Shown: piece after piece, positions 26,633 to 41,620 of the stretch
How the letters are laid out: every line of letters begins with the position of its first letter
Position numbering within the stretch: position 1 is the first letter of the stretch
From: Asterella californica
Lineage: Eukaryota; Streptophyta; Marchantiopsida; Marchantiales; Aytoniaceae
Assembly (NCBI GenBank): GCA_036924285.1
Contig: JAYKYS010000011.1
Coordinates: 1,736,001-1,800,000, forward strand
DNA length: 64,000 bases
Reading direction: 5' to 3'
Made by a program: the position numbers and the translations under genes
Notes under the pieces: generated by a model
Databases searched by the model: none
Told to the model about the DNA's origin: nothing
Seen by the model: the letters and a program-made list of their open reading frames with translations, nothing else

Positions 26633-26880
26633 ACCTCCATCTTATGATGGAAGAGGAAAATATGCAAGGGTTAATTTATTACTTGGTTGAATTAATATTT
26701 CTTTGCTACTAGTGTCTTGCACTCATATTCTCAGAAGTTAATATTTAATAATTATAGTTAATATATTTTTATCAATTTATTATCGAATTTCTACATAACA
26801 CTTATATATTTTCAAATAATAGAAAGCGGGCAAAACTTTTCCAAAAGTTCATGTCGCTTGTGCAAATATTAGTGTACTTC
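26633..26880. repeat. Repeat copy: hairpin plus GCGGGCAAAA box
   Basis: A CCTCCATC/GATGGAAGAGG hairpin is followed by ATATGCAAGGGTTAATTTATTAC, where the second stem has lost its partner arm. An AT-rich stretch then leads to AGCGGGCAAAACTTTTCC and AAAGTTCATGT. The same series appears at 53779-54130. Confidence 0.6.
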
Positions 26881-28399
26881 ATGTTACATATTTAGCTCCT
26901 TGAGGACAGTATGGACCCTTCTTTACAGAACTGTATATCCTATATAGTTCTGTTCACTGTATTTTCTAACTCTGATACCGCTATTACAGTCATTAAAAAG
27001 AATCAACCGGTAGCTAAACATGACGTGGAGCGACCGTTAAAGAATGAGAAGCATTAATTAACTGTACACATATTGCGTTTGTTGTTTTGCTCAGGTATTG
27101 TTCAAGGGCTCTTTGTATGCGTAACATAGACTTTTGCACAAATGCTTGGTTACATATTCGTATAATTTTCAAGCATCTTGAAATTTTTCACATTCATAAA
27201 TCACTTTATAAAGTTTCAATATTAACTATTACGTATATAATTCAAATTCAAAACATGATTAACCTAAATTGATTTAAAGTTATATGTTAACAAAATGTCA
27301 CGAATGAGGATTGTAAATACATTATACTGGATTATTCCTAGTATTGTGGATGAAAACAGTTAAAAAATTTATATGAGAATAATGTTGGGACTATTGTGCA
27401 TGTGATGAATCTTTGTGCTTGATGTTGTTATTTATGCATGAAATGGTTTTTTTCCTCGAATCCGGTTATCAGAATGGAAGCACTGTTACATCATGGTGTG
27501 ATCTGCACCCTCTATATATAGAAATATAGATGTAAGAACACGACGACTGTAATCCCAAAAGATAATGGAAAACGATCCCTCTAGTGTTCATGTTTGTATG
27601 CACATTCTTTAGTTGTTTCGTTTGTTGTTACTATATCAACTTTCATTGTGATATCAGAATATAGTTGTTTTTATTTATTTTCGAGAAGTTACATATCATA
27701 ACATCTAAATCATTATAATATTCAAAAGTGCATCTCTGATTTCAATCATATATTGATAAGATAATAAAGAAGTGAAACCCCCACTCGTTGCCTTATTATA
27801 TATCTGAAATGGGAGAGTTCGAAACAAATGGTCTTTCGATATCATACGATCATCGGATGATAAACAATTATGTCCACTGATTGATCGAAATCAATTAAAA
27901 TGTTTCAATCTCAACGGAGAATTACACCTCATATTGTTCATAAAAGAAATACCTCTAAATGAACACAAAGAAAGATCACCATGTTCCTTATTTGCATGGT
28001 TATGGTAGAGCTAGATCTGGCTGCAAAGTCCAACTGGCAAGTACGATCTGCTTTTCATGTAGCCACTTCTTCAGATCCCTGAATAGAAGAGAGAAAAGAA
28101 TAGAAAAGCAGTTCGAGATAATTCGAACTGTACCTCGAACCTTGGAAAAAGGTAAAAACGCAATATGACTGAACATCGTTCCTCATGTAGCATTCTACAA
28201 GACTCAGTTGAAAAGGGCCCAGAGAGATAATGACAATATTTAGATACGGTCTTACGTGCTCAGGACGATATTACGAACTTCAGCGACCTGGTTTTCGCAG
28301 AAAGACGGAGATGGTCAAGTTCCCGGTCAACTAAGTCAAACCGTTAATGTTAATTCAAAAACTCAAGTTCAAAGAAGGACAGACAACGTCAGATGAATT

Positions 28400-29901
28400 C
28401 CATAGACGGATGGGTCGAGAGTCGAGAGAATCTGCACACCCTACGTACATCCATCCATGTCAGTCCACCTCGTAGTGGAGTAGGCACATATATTATTATA
28501 GAGAACACCAACAACAAGCACAGTACTAACAATTAGAGATCGAACGGACAAAAATCGTACAACGTACTCCCCAGAAGAGTCTTCAACACCTCTTCTTCTC
28601 GACTTGTCGAATATTCGACATACCACTAATGAGCTGTGTCTATTTCTCATCTATCTTTTCTCCTCCTGGTGTGCTATACGTGGTTCGCACACCCTAATGT
28701 CCATTCTTTTATCAATCCATACTTCTATCCCAGTCTCGCGAATCGGTACTACTAGGTTGAAAGGAACGCCCATAACACTTAGAGAGAGAAGGAATATGGG
28801 TCTAGCAATTGAGTGGAGTCGAGTGTGTGTCGTGGTCCAGCAAGTCCGAGTGCGAGAGGGCAAACTCGCCGCAAGAGAGGGAAACACGACACGAATTTCA
28901 GTCCTCCCCCCTGTCGACAGTCAGACAGGAAGAGAGAGAGGGAGAGAAAAATGGGGAAGAAATAAATGAAGCTAGAGGCGCAGAGAAAGGATAGGAGACT
29001 TGACGGGGGGGGGGGATGACCAAAGAAGAGTAGTGACCTTCGGAGGAAGGGAGGAAGGAGCAGGAGGAGGTAGTAATTGAGTGATTGCTGGATTGGTTGA
29101 TAGTTATGTGCATTCCACTCTTCTTCCTCGCGAATAAGTCACACTCAGAGACAGGCTGCTCTATTTCACCTGATTGCTTCTGGACCTTGTCCTGCTGCTG
29201 CTGCGGTCTGGTTGATGACGATGGACAAGAATGTTTGAGAAGATATTTGCTTCTTTTCTCGCATGCGAGCGGTAATCGTGGACTTGTTGTGACTTGTGAA
29301 TGAATCTGCGCAGTGTGGTGTAGACAAGTAAGAGAGTGGAATCAGTCGGTCTCGTGGTAAAGGCAGCAAGAGGCGAGGAGAGGAAAGGGAAGATGAGGTT
29401 TGAGGAATGGTGCGGAAAGGGATGAAATAGTAGAATGGATAAAAGAGAAGAGAAGAGCCTACCTGCAAAGTACGGTGGAGCGGAGCGAGGGATGTAGAAA
29501 TTGGTGGATATCTCCTGTTCTGTTTCTTGCTGCTGCCACTCCGCATTCCGGTTCATAACGGTAGGCTTACTAGCCAATTGCAGGTGCCGGCGTGTGCTGA
29601 TGGAGATGAGAATTCACTCGGATACTCCGAGTTTTGTCTTTCTCGCGGAGAGAGACTCCGGAACGGGGCAGAGGCGCCCGGCATTGAGGCGGAGTTAGAA
29701 TTTAGCGCAGAGTGAAGGTGGCTGATGTGAAATTTGAGTGATCGATGGGTTTAGAGAATCTTCAGAGTTTATCTCCAGTCCGCAATGGATAATCTGTGCT
29801 CCTGCACCTGCATACAAACTCTATCAGCGTCTCCAGTGAATTTGCTGGTACCGTAGATGTCTGTCTGGAAATTTGGAAGCAGAAATTGGAATTAGGAAAA
29901 G
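28400..29901 (+). promoter_or_regulatory. Probable promoter and leader of the UPL7-like gene
   Basis: Purine-rich DNA (AGAGAGAGAGG near 28930, GGAGGAAGG near 29045) and a run of G at 29006-29015 precede the start codon at 29902. The composition resembles a long 5' leader. No start site can be fixed. Confidence 0.35.
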
Positions 29902-32900
29902 ATGTTCTTCTCAGGTGATCCTGCCAGTAGGAGGAAAGTCGACTTGGGAGGTCGAAGTAATAAAGAGAGGGATCGCGAGAAGCTTCTAGAGGAAGCTCGT
30001 CTGGAACGAGAACAGAGGAAGCGTATTCGTCTGCACAATCAAAGTGCCGCCCAAATTCAGGTTTCTTTCTTGGCTTTTCTAACTGTTGGTGAGGGTACTC
30101 GGCCGATAATATGCGGCTGCATATTGACGGCCACATAATGGACGCCCGGCTAGGTTAATTACGCTTGGTTGAAGGAGCTCATCGAATTATCTTTGGGTTA
30201 GTGGATTTAGCGGTTGTTACCTTCGCAGTGCTAACGGCGTCTCTCTAGAAGAGCATCTTTCGAGCATAGCTTGTGTTTTTATAGCGCTCCAACCGAGACG
30301 CAATTCGATAGGTCGTTGTCTTATTCGTGGTTTCTTTGCAATTCGCGCTGTTTACACCATGCAGCTGCGTTTTAGCGCATTGTTTTGTACCTGATCACTG
30401 ATCAGCTCAACCTTGGCCTTTATATCTCTTGAATTGTTGCTCACTTCACGTGCGGCTGTCGTGTATTCTTGGACAGATACTGTCAACGGAGAAGGAAGTA
30501 GTCACATGATCTTAGTCACATATTTGTTGTCTTCTCGTTTGTTGCATATCTGGTGCTGTTGAGAGCTAAGAATATGCTTCGAATGTTTCCAAGCTATGAT
30601 TCTTAAGTAACCCAGAGCCAGTATCAGATATACGATAATGTGAGCGTAGTAGAAAAGTTGCTGACTTGAACCCATATGTACTAGATCCCTAAATGTGTAC
30701 AACTATTCGGATTCCAAAGATTCAGAATACACAACCTGTTGCAACGGTATGTGGTGAATTGGGATGTATAGCCAACCAACAAAGGCAGTCGAAACCAACG
30801 TACATTTGAAACATGTTGTACCTTAAATTGTGCAAACTTAAGTTTGAAGTGTCTTTCACACGATGTAACTTTGGTATGCACAACTTGTAATTAGTGTCTT
30901 GTAAATACTAGAAGAATTAGGGTCCTGGGTTCTCTAAACTTGTTTGTCTTATTTCTCTTCTAAGGGAGAAGATGTGGTCAAATTACTCATTTTCGTATGC
31001 ACACCACAGAAATGTTTCCGTGGACGAGCAATTGTTGCAGTTGCGCGTCCAGCAATGCGCGAGGAGTTCTGCAGTCTTTTTGGCGAGTTTGGTGAGAAGG
31101 CAGACAGGTGTGCTTCTCTGACTTGCTCGTCTATGTTCAGGGAACATTAATTGACGTAGTGATAGGCTTGAGTAGGGCGTTACTCAAGTTTCTGTGACAA
31201 GAAGACCCGGTTTTGGATTATATTATCTAGCGGTGCATTGCTGCTAACTAGACTTTGTCCTTATGTAACATGTTCGTCGTACCTAATTTAGTTGCTAGCT
31301 AAAGCCACCATCTCGTTGCTTGTAATCCAGAAGATGCTCTCATTTCACAGCCTTTTCCTTCTTACTTGCAGTCAGGTGTTCAAGTCCTCTTCAAAGTATT
31401 TTCCTCAATTATTTTTCTTTTTCAATGAGAAAGATGCTGGTGATTGTCAGCGCCTTGTTCAAGCATGTCGCTTGCTGCAGCAGTCCGTAAGGGAGGCAGG
31501 TGAGAGTTGATAGAGCTCATTAGGGACTGATGTGTGTGATGCTGGGTGTCGTTCTTTTCCCGGTACAGATTTAAGTTCACGTACGCTGCGTGGTTACTCT
31601 TTGTCATTGTTTGTACACTTCCTAGAAACACGTAGTTATATGTTAATAATTATGAAGATGAGCATTGTAGGAGCATCTGTGTTACCATCTTTTGAGACAT
31701 CGGTTTTGCTGGTCAGCTATAGGTGAACACAGCGTCGTCCAAATTTCTCAAAGACTGTCATTTGCTTGACAGATAACGTCCTTGCTTTATTCACCGAAAA
31801 CGGGCAGATAGATGGGCCTGTGGTGATTTACAGAATAAAGCGGCTTGCCAGGCTCTGTATACAAACACTGCATTTTCATCGGTGAGTCCAACAGCGCTGT
31901 TTGGTCTATCCAGATGATTTGTCAAGGCACTGAACACTAATGATTGGTAGGAGGTTTATTGGAGATCGTCGAGTTATACAGGCTTGTCAGTTTGGTCACC
32001 AAGTAGAGCATTTGTCGTGTTTTAATAAACTAGTATGACACCAATTCTTTTTAGTACATACTGCAAAATACAACTGAGGGACATTGCATTCCAGAATATG
32101 CAGTTATAGTTTCTTATTTCTGGAGTCAGTTTACGATTCAGTTGGGGGACTTGCACCGTGACCGCGCTGTACCAGAAGCAGTAATTTTTCTTCATACCCT
32201 CATTCGTCAGTAAGGAATCTACTTTTGCTCGGCGCTCAAACAAGGTGCCATGCAAAAGAAAGAATTCGTTCTAAATTGGTGGTAGGTCATAGTGAAGGGA
32301 TCGATGTAGAACCGGATATTGCAAGTCGCAGTTTGTGGCATACGTGGTAGATCTAGCATGTCTCTCTTCACGCCTAAAACTATGACGCTTTGAACCTATG
32401 ATCGAGAAACTGATGTTGTAGGGAACGTCGATTTGTGGTTGGATTCCTGTGCAGTACCTCGCTGAAAGCAGAACTGTTGCAACCAGTTCAGGCATTCAGC
32501 TCTTTGACCAGCTCGGCCACTTTGCTTCTGGATACGGTCCTGAGTTTGACAGACGATAAACTTCCCTGGTCTGGAGTTGTTTTAGATTATCTTCTCCAAT
32601 ACAAGCTCTTCTACCTTCTTCGCGGTATTCTCCCAATGGTGGTACGTTGACTTTCTGTGACTTCCTCTTGGTGGTGCGGTGACTGTAGACTTGAATTGAA
32701 GTATCTAGTTGAGGATCGATAGGAAGAGCTTGGCCCAGATGGAAATTTCAAATGGTGCCGTGTTTCGTTGATTGGCAGGAGCCAGAAGAAAAGCCCACCA
32801 AAATTACCTGCATAGAGAGTGCTGTTCTTACACTTGCTTCACGGCAAATGCGAAAGTCGCCGAGTGATGCCAGCAAGCTTACGAAGGGAAGCTTTTCAAC

Positions 32901-35900
32901 AGATATACTTTCTATACCACTACTCTGGAAGCGCTTTCCAGTATTCAAGCAGGTAACGTTTACGGGTACTATCATTGCGTGCCGAAAATATCCTTTATGT
33001 TTCAGTTAGTTGTCGGAACTAGATCTATTCGGAGTCCATGCGTAGTTGCTTCCCTTTTAGAGAATTAGTTTCCAGTGGATGAATTTGTATGTATGGATGT
33101 CAGGCTAGGTACATACTGTACTTACTGTTTTAATCACTTTCTTTCAGGAATGCATCAGGGACAAAATATGGGCGCATTCTGTTCACCAGATTGCTTCATC
33201 TCTATCAGAGTTACCAGACATCTTACCTCCAGAGACATGGCCAGGATTTCCGTCCAGTGTCTGCTTGCTAGGCAACTTATTAGAGATTGCCGCTGCAGCT
33301 ATGCGTGGGCCGGACTGCAAACTGAAGTTGGTAAACAACGCTTATCACAAGAATAGAGGCATACAAACAGAAGTCGTTACAAGGACAACCTGTATGCTTT
33401 GGAACAGAACAGGAGATCCTGTGAGATAACAGCTATGTTAGTAAGGAAGTAATTCTTCAAGTAAAAGACTAAAGTAGCTTGTAGAACCTTAGTGCAAGTT
33501 TGGTTCCTGTTTCCTGGGATATACTCTACTCCCAATGCTGTAAACTCTACCCGGAAATTTCGCAATTGCGGTCCAAAGGTGAGAAACGTTTGTTTGATGA
33601 GAGAATGTTCCATCATGCAGGCATCTGATTTCGCGCTAGTTGCAAGATATCTCATGGAGCGCCTCCCTGCAAATTATTTCAAAACCGCGAGTTTGATTGA
33701 TGAAGGTAACTTAACAGAATCCACAGTGGAAATTTCGTTTTCGTTCTTCTTATGCGCTTTATGCTGGAAGGTGCACCGGAGGCTGTCTAGTAGGTGCTGT
33801 TGGACACCTGCTCAAACTGAAAATAGCGCTTTCGCAAACCGGCGGTTCACGTGCCTATGTCTGGATTGTCAAGTGGACCAGGTTATGAAGATGAGATGGA
33901 CATTGATGATGGTGGTAAACTGACAAAGCCAGAACCAGAATTGGAACGGCAGCTAAAGAATGCTGAAAATTTTGAGCTCCTAAAAACTCTGGTACTGCTT
34001 GCTCATTTTAAATCTCTTGCGTAATTCCAGTGTCTTACCCTGTTAACTCATTTCTCGAGCTAGATACAGTACTCCGTTGGCAGCGGAGAGGACTATCATG
34101 GAGTTCTCTTTTTCAACGTTCGGAGATGGACAAAGGTGATGGTGATATTATGGTTGTGCAGGTCTATGTAACTTGCTCAGGGAGTGCTTCTTCATCTACG
34201 GAAGCACCTTCGTCGACTGAAGCAGCTGCCGTGGGAGCTGTTTGTGCATTTTTGTATGCAACCTTTACGGTTTTGCCGTCCAGTTTGGTCATGACAGGAT
34301 TGGCCTATAGAGCAGAGTTGGTCCCTCAGCTCTGGCAGTACATTAAGCGTTGTCATCTCGCACATTCTTGGCCTTCTTTAGAGCTTGTAGGAGATTCCAG
34401 TGACACGCAGTTACCTGCCGACTTACTGGGTTGGATGCTACCCCTGGCAGTATTTTGCCCAGTGTTCAGGTGAGAAGCTCCTGAAGTAATCCTTCCTGTT
34501 ATACATGTGGGATATCATTGCATTATAAGCGTTCCTGATTGTGGACTTTGCGGACTTTCGGAAGTTTTAGAGTGCACTAAGGCTTCGTTGGGTTCTCCTT
34601 CACCTACCTGCTTTTCTTCAATCTTAGAAAGTGCCGCGTGCCCAGACTTTTGTCTGCTAAAGGGTGGAATGCCCTTTCTGGGAAGAAACTTCGAAATACA
34701 TGCTTGTTGGGTGGGAAAGGACAAAGTGCGTTCTTGTTCCTTAACTGGAAGTTCGGGAAAGAATTTCGTGGATAATCACGGACTGATTTCTTGCTTCAAT
34801 TTGCAGCTATCTTCTGACAACAATTGATAATGAGGAGTTCTACGAGCAGCAGAAACCTCTCTCTCTTGAAGATCTTGGACAGTTGGTCACGATTCTGAAA
34901 GAGGTACCTAGTCGTTTTGAGGGGAAAGAAGTTTGCCTTAAGGTTTAATTTAATAATTAGCCCGACTGTAGCTTAATAAATTTTTTCAGTCAATTGACGT
35001 ACGATGTGGATGGCTCTTCAGTTTCTAGGAAATTTATCTAAGTTTCAGAAGTTTTCCTCCATATACCACTCCCGGAAGTACTTTCATTAACTGTTTGTCT
35101 TCTTGGAACATACTTTGATTGGCCTTTTGTCATCTACAGGCGCTATGGCAGCTTCTCTGGGTCATGAGTGCCAAGCCATCTGCGAACTTATCTATGCAGA
35201 GGCTAGGTCAGCCACTGCAACACAAAGTGTTCTCCTCTAAAGCAATTCGAGATCGTGTTGCCGATGTATCTGCCAGTCTTTTGGCAGCGGTGAGTTCATA
35301 CGTTCAGTGGCGGTCTGACGCAGACCCTAGTATGTCTTTGCTCGGGTTTTGTCATAGTATATATGTGTATTTCTCGGAATTGATGAGCGAACAAAACTTG
35401 TGGACTGATTGTGATAACACCGCCCACACTATATCCTCGTCGACTTGAACTCATCCACGCATGCTTCTCGTTTCCTACGTGTTGGCATTGCTGCTTATAG
35501 TTTCACTACGACTTTATGTGAGGACGTGTGGTAATCGGAAACTTTCTTGTCATTCACCTTTGAGCAGTTACATGACCGCAATAGCAGGCGGCAGTTTGCA
35601 CCACCACAGCACTTTCATGCCCGAGAGGCTGTTGATGAGAATTTCTTTACACAGGTAAGTACAGATCTGTTTATTTATAGTTGTAGTTGTTTTGAGAAAT
35701 TTTCTTTTGGCTTCAGCGTTATCTTGGGGAGTCTTGAGCTACGTTCTGTATTGGAACAGGAGCAACGGCCTTGAAAGTGTGTAGAAGCTTGCTTTCTTAT
35801 TCGTTTCTGCTTGAAGCACATTTCTAGTTCATTGAAGTTTCTCCTTGGTACTAGAAACCTGTGGGTACTGGGAGACCCGGCTTTGAGGCACTCCAGGCGC

Positions 35901-38900
35901 AGATGAAGGTGATTAAGTTGTTCAGAAACAAGTGAACCGATCATATTGGGTGATACGGAACTGCGGGGAGTGGACCAATCCCAAAACCCTAACCAGTGAA
36001 CTGGATCTGACCGGCAGGCAGAAGGGGAGAACACGCGGGCTCAGTACCTTATACGGAAAGCTCCATTTCTGGTCCCTTTTACAGATAGAGTGCGCATTTA
36101 CACGGTAGGTCTTTGAGGTCATTATTCTGAACCGGAACTCTCGCCCCACGATGTCATTACTTACTGCGATATTTCTTGTTTGAGGCCGCAAGTATGGGAA
36201 GTATCATCGTATATCACATCACCACGAAGTACGAGGCGCTTAGTAGCACTGAATGGTGCAAATTAGTAATTTTTACTATGCATGTAAACTTGCAGTCCCA
36301 GTTAACTGCTGCCAGGCAACAAAGCAGCCATCAAACACCTTTTTCAAGGTTGCGGGTGAGGATAAGAAGAGACCGGATCATAGAAGATGCTTTTGCTCAA
36401 CTGAACCCCCTTACGGAGGACGCGCTGAGAGGCACGGTAAGCGAAACGTTCATGTTCAGTTTTGCAGGAAAGGCACACAGAGAGCTGGATGTGTCTGTGG
36501 AGGGTCATGCAGGAAGGAATTCCCCCTTAGAAGTGTGGCAAAACCGTTGTGGTAGTAACTGTTTTTTGTTGCTGTATGTAGATCCGGGTGACGTTTGTGA
36601 ACGAGTTAGGAGTCGAGGAAGCTGGTGTTGATGGCGGTGGAATCTTTAAGGACTTCATGGAGAACATCACGAAAGCAGCCTTTGATATACAGTATGGTTT
36701 GTTTAAGGTTTGTAACCGAATGACTCCGCTGCTGCTCAGTGCTTGAATCCGCAGACTTACTGACATCTTTCTCCACTATAAGTTGGGCTGTTCGTGGAAG
36801 TCCGACCTGAGGGATAGGACATATGCAAGTCAGGATAGTCAAAACCCCTTTTCCTGAGTTGTATAGTGAGTTAAAGAACACATCTTTTGTCTTTCGAAGT
36901 CGACTGGGGTTAAAATGCCGCAAGGGAGCCACATGCACGATTATTTCGGTTAATGATGATCTTTCCTTTTTACCTCTGACGTGTAGGGCGTATCTCGGGA
37001 TCTGTTTATCCTTCAAGATAGGACAGTTTCTCTTATCTAGAGTGTCTTGACATCCGTCGAACTTGCTTTGAAAATGGAATGTTACGAGAAATTTGGTCGG
37101 GAACGACGAATAATTGCAGGCTGTGATTGAAATATTCAGTGTGAGGTTGAAAAACATAGATGACGTTAACAGTGCTCCACTGGTTTATTTCAGGAAACGT
37201 CAGATCATCTTTTGTACCCTAATCCTGCATCACATATGGTACACGATGACCATCTTCACTACTTCGAGTTTCTCGGCAAAATTCTTGGGAAGGTATAGAA
37301 TTCGTATTCATGATTGAGGTTTTGCTTGCCATCATCTTATTTGTGCATTGTGGTTGGTTTATCATCATTTGCCATCATCTCTTGAAGTAGTTAATACTGA
37401 CCGTGGGAGCTACTTCCGGTATGGTCGCAGGCTATGTTTGAAGGAATACTGGTAGACATACCATTTGCTACATTCTTCCTGAGCAAGCTGCGCAACAAGT
37501 AATACGTCGAAGTCCTGTTCTCGCCTCTGTTTTATTGTTCCTATGTTAGTTTTATCTGAATTTCCTGGTTTGCTAGACAAGCAGTAAATTACGAGTTGCA
37601 TGTCCTGTTTGGCATTGGTCACCGTCGACAGGGGCGGAGATTTCCGGCTTTCGGCTTTAGACGAGATTCGTATCTATATCTTACCCTCTAAGCGTTATGT
37701 TTTGCGTTGTTACTTGTTTACAGGCATAATGTCCTTCATGATGATTTGCCGTCATTGGACCCGGAGCTCTACCGGAGCCTTCTCTTTCTCAAGGTGCGTA
37801 TCTTAGGGTTGCCATGGCGTGTTTCAATGTACGGCAAGACTTGAGCTATGTGCAGTCTAATCTTTAGTTGTATCTGGCCCAGATCAGTAGTCAGAACTGG
37901 CATAAGGATGCAAACATGACTATAGTCATATTTTCGATCGCATGAACAACTCATGCTTGTCGAAGTCGTGCCGGTGTTTCCTGTTACTCTGCTAAACCCT
38001 TGTTTCGCCGTTTGCAGCACTATAATGGAGACCTCTCACAACTTGGCCTCTTTTTTGTCATTGAGAACAATGAGTACGGTGAACAAACGGAGATCGAGCT
38101 TCTGCCGGGTGGAAAGGATAAGCCTGTTACAAATCTGAACAAGATTAAGTACATACATCTGGTGGCCAATCACCGTCTCAACAGCCAAGTAAGGCAACAG
38201 ACGGGTGCCTCAAATGATTCAACTAGAGCCTTTTCGTAGCATCTCAGAAAGGAACGTTCAAAGTTCAGTAGAATCACCTGTGAAGCGACTGTATGTGATA
38301 ATAAGCACGGGTTAATGTAAGCTTGCAAACTTATAGTCAGTCGTCTTCTGTTTTGCTACTCCATAAGATATGATACCTTCTCTGGAATGATGTTAAGTGG
38401 CTGTTATCATCATATGGAGGTTTGACTGCAGTTGGGGGAAGACATTAGACGAGTCTATGCAGCGTGCATCGAACGTCTCATACTCGTCTGCTTTATGCGC
38501 CTAAAGACTGTTCGATTGTCATATAATTCAGATTCGGCAACAGAGTGCGTATTTCTTACGTGGGTTTCAGCAACTCATAAAGAAGGAATGGATCAATATG
38601 TTCAACGAGCAGGAGTTGCAGGTATGTCGCATCTGTTTGCTAAACTGTGCGTGGCTTTTTCGGCGTTACCTTGCGTTGGGACGGGCTCAAGAACTCTTTT
38701 AACACCTAGTCTGATCTGGCACACTGGAGAGTTCAAGTATCATAATATAATGATACTCATCATTGAATGCCTGCATTAAGTGGACTTTTGTATATGACAT
38801 AGTTCACGTGTACTTGCAGATCCTTATATCGGGTTCACAGGAAGGAATGGATGTAAATGATTTGCGTTCGAATGTGCATTATGCTGGTGGTTACTCTGAG

Positions 38901-39945
38901 GTAAATAAGCCGCATCTTACTTGCGTATTAACTGTGCACCGAGCATTCAAACCTTCGTTATATTCTTAAGACGTTGAAAATTGGATGACCCTCGAGCCTT
39001 ATGTGAATAATGTTTTTGCTCAGAAAATCAGTGGGTGTCTTTCTTGCATCATAAATTAAAAATTCTGGCACTGTACTGGTAGTAGGTTTATCGACTGAGC
39101 TTCTGTTGGAGTAGAGTATCCTGTCAAACATCTTCAGCAGCATTACAAGCCTGTATCTGGGAGTTGGCTTAACCGGTAATTAGCAATGCAGCTATGACGC
39201 TTCGGTTTTCCTTCGTGTACTAAGAAACATCTATTGCCTCTCCTTAGACCCATCCTGTCATTGAGATGTTCTGGGACGTCGTGAAGACTTTGGATATGGA
39301 TCTTCAACAGAAGTTTCTCAAGTAAGTCAACTTTAGGAATTTACTAAGGAGGCAATTTCAAGCTCTTGCTGACAGCATAGATGCTCGAATTTAATTCGCG
39401 GAGCGATGCTACTGCTTAAAATAGTAATGTTGTTGCTCGGTGCAGATTTGTGACGGGGTGCTCTCGTGGACCTTTGCTCGGGTTCAAGTACTTAGAGCCA
39501 CGCTTTTGTATTCAGAGGTGCTTACTTCCTTTGTCTCGCTAGTTTACTGCTGAGATGTGCATTTCCTACTCTGTTATGTTGGGAGTCAAGAAACCATTTG
39601 TATAAATGCCAATATCGGTTATGTTTCTCATCTGTACAGAGCTGCTCCCGATGATGCATCAGAGGAGACTCTTGATCGGCTACCAACCTCAGCAACTTGC
39701 ATGAATCTTCTGAAGCTTCCACCGTACAGAAGGTAATGATTATATACAAACGTTTTAACCTCAAAGCAACTCGTAAGTCACCCATTGATTTATGACATTA
39801 TTACTTCTTATTTGCAGACTCTCCGTACTTAACGATATTGAAGCTTAACTTGCTTGCGATCTTGGTTCTGTTTACCAGCAAAGCAGTCATCCAAGAGAAG
39901 CTGCTCTATGCTATTACTGCAGCCGCTGGTTTCGACTTAAGCTAA
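29902..39945 (+). CDS. UPL7: HECT E3 ubiquitin ligase, UPL7-like
   Basis: Twenty-six exons in phase give 1,048 codons: 29902-30060, 31010-31107, 31372-31499, 31773-31881, 32422-32641, 32779-32952, 33148-33330, 33621-33705, 33882-33991, 34162-34469, 34807-34903, 35140-35289, 35568-35654, 36018-36104, 36296-36436, 36582-36707, 37194-37292, 37431-37498, 37724-37793, 38018-38188, 38532-38621, 38820-38900, 39248-39321, 39446-39517, 39640-39732, 39879-39945. An N-terminal coiled basic region and an IQ motif ([20 protein letters not shown], residues ~48-67) are followed by a long helical part. The HECT domain covers about residues 690-1048, with [32 protein letters not shown] and [13 protein letters not shown]. 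The catalytic cysteine is in [14 protein letters not shown] (C1016, codon 39698-39700), 32 residues from the end. It would pass ubiquitin from an E2 to substrates. The usual Arabidopsis protein is about 1,140 aa, so the middle is somewhat shorter. Exon 13 may start 3 nt earlier. Confidence 0.93.
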
Positions 39946-41620
39946 ATTACGAGTATACGTTCTTGTTGATAAACCATGTCACCAGCGCTTGGTCTCGGAG
40001 ACATGTGGAATCTCTTAACTGGGATATTACGGGTTGCTGATGAGAGGGTTAAAGGAGGCATACAGTAGTATGAAAATTCTTCTCACTAGTCTCTCTGTGG
40101 TGAAGATTAGTGGAGGGATCCAAATGCAGTTTCTTCTCATGAGATGTCGGTCAGTGATGTGGATTTGAAGGGTAGTTCAGAGTTACCTTCACCAGATGTA
40201 TCTACGATGAAACCTCCTCTCCAGAGACCGAGCAGTTTCATTAGTTGTGCTTGCAGCGTCTCACCTATCACTTAGGCGGCTAGGGATGGCTCCAGTCTCA
40301 GCTGCTCCGGCGGGAGGGAGGAGTTGGTATTTTGCTGAAGGATTATGAAGTGGTAGCAAAGCTGAGAAAGCAACACCCACAATGGGTTTTGTTTCGGTGA
40401 TGTGTAGCGATTAGAGCAACTCCTTGTTTCACGCGTACCGCCAATCGTGCAATCTACGCGGCACATTGTAAATCTGATTTGGTCACATCAGAGCCGTTGA
40501 TCACCATCACAATATTGTACAATGGAGTGAGCAGTGCTCGAAATATATAATCTATCAACGTATCCGTTGTGCGTTACGTAGGAAATTTTCCTGAGGCCCT
40601 TGCTTATATTATGAGTTATCGTTGAGAAGAAATCCAACGGTGCGTATAAAAATTGATACAGTCGTACTTGCTTAGACAGGATTGGAACGGATCATCAAGA
40701 GAACAGTTCAGTCGTTCAAGATTTCGACATGGCTTCAGTCACAAGTGGGAAACCGTATCATTTATCTGTCGGCTGCAGATTCGCTATCCTCATTCTAGAG
40801 ACTAGACACGTTCATGGCTGTGCCCGGCCAAACAACTTGAAGTACCTCTTAACATAGGAGCCCCTTGAAGCCCGAACTCGGCGTGAAGGAGCAGAGTTTG
40901 GTCTCATAGAAAAGGAAGTGCGTTCCGAAGGGTTTGGAGGCCTAAGAGTGAAGAACATGGTACATCCTCGCTCGCTTCGATGTTTCTCGCATCTTTCAGC
41001 GTATCCTATCTGCCGCTCCCGCCGCTGCCGTCACTTGTACCTGAAGTGGCATCAAGTGTACCGAATGACGATGAGTGTTGTATCACTATTAGCTGTGTAT
41101 TCGCGTATTCCATGGACCTAACTACTTCACTCGTAATGTCATGATAAATATAGGTAGCTCCATAGAGCATAAGTCCTATCAGTGTAAGCACCATAAATCT
41201 TGACATCAAACAGCGAAGTAAAGTAACAAAGCATCGTATTTATCTCTGAGTTCAAAGGGTGAAGTAACAACGTTGAGGCGGCCTGTCTACTACCATGAGT
41301 GTACTCGAACTCAGTCGGCCTGGTGGGGCTTTCTCAAGCTGCCTGCATCTCGGTTGGTGCTGGTAGTCCACCATTCGCCGGTGGCATGATATCCTTCGAA
41401 TTATGAATGTGACTGGAGAGCCAGTAGGGAAAGTTTCCGTCGCATTACATCTTAACAAAATCCTTTTCTTGTATCATTTCCATGATTTCTACTGATTGTA
41501 AACTCCGGGCGTCAGCCGGTAGAGCCATGGTGCCAGAGCTCTGCAGGTAGTCAGACATTGAAGATTCTCGTTATTATTGACTCCGGTGACCGGAGAAAAC
41601 GTGACTCGGTCACAGGCGGA
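39946..41620. other. Spacer between the UPL7-like and SYP61-like genes
   Basis: The first several hundred bases are probably 3' UTR. No exon chain was found on either strand. Tentative minus-strand frames lack any family motif. Confidence 0.4.

Larger units (their letters stand above)
23481..28400. other. AT-rich spacer with hairpins
   Basis: No gene was recognised on either strand. It holds the hairpin groups at 24371-24467 and 24727-24800 and a repeat copy at 26633-26880. The open frames are short and AT-driven. Confidence 0.5.
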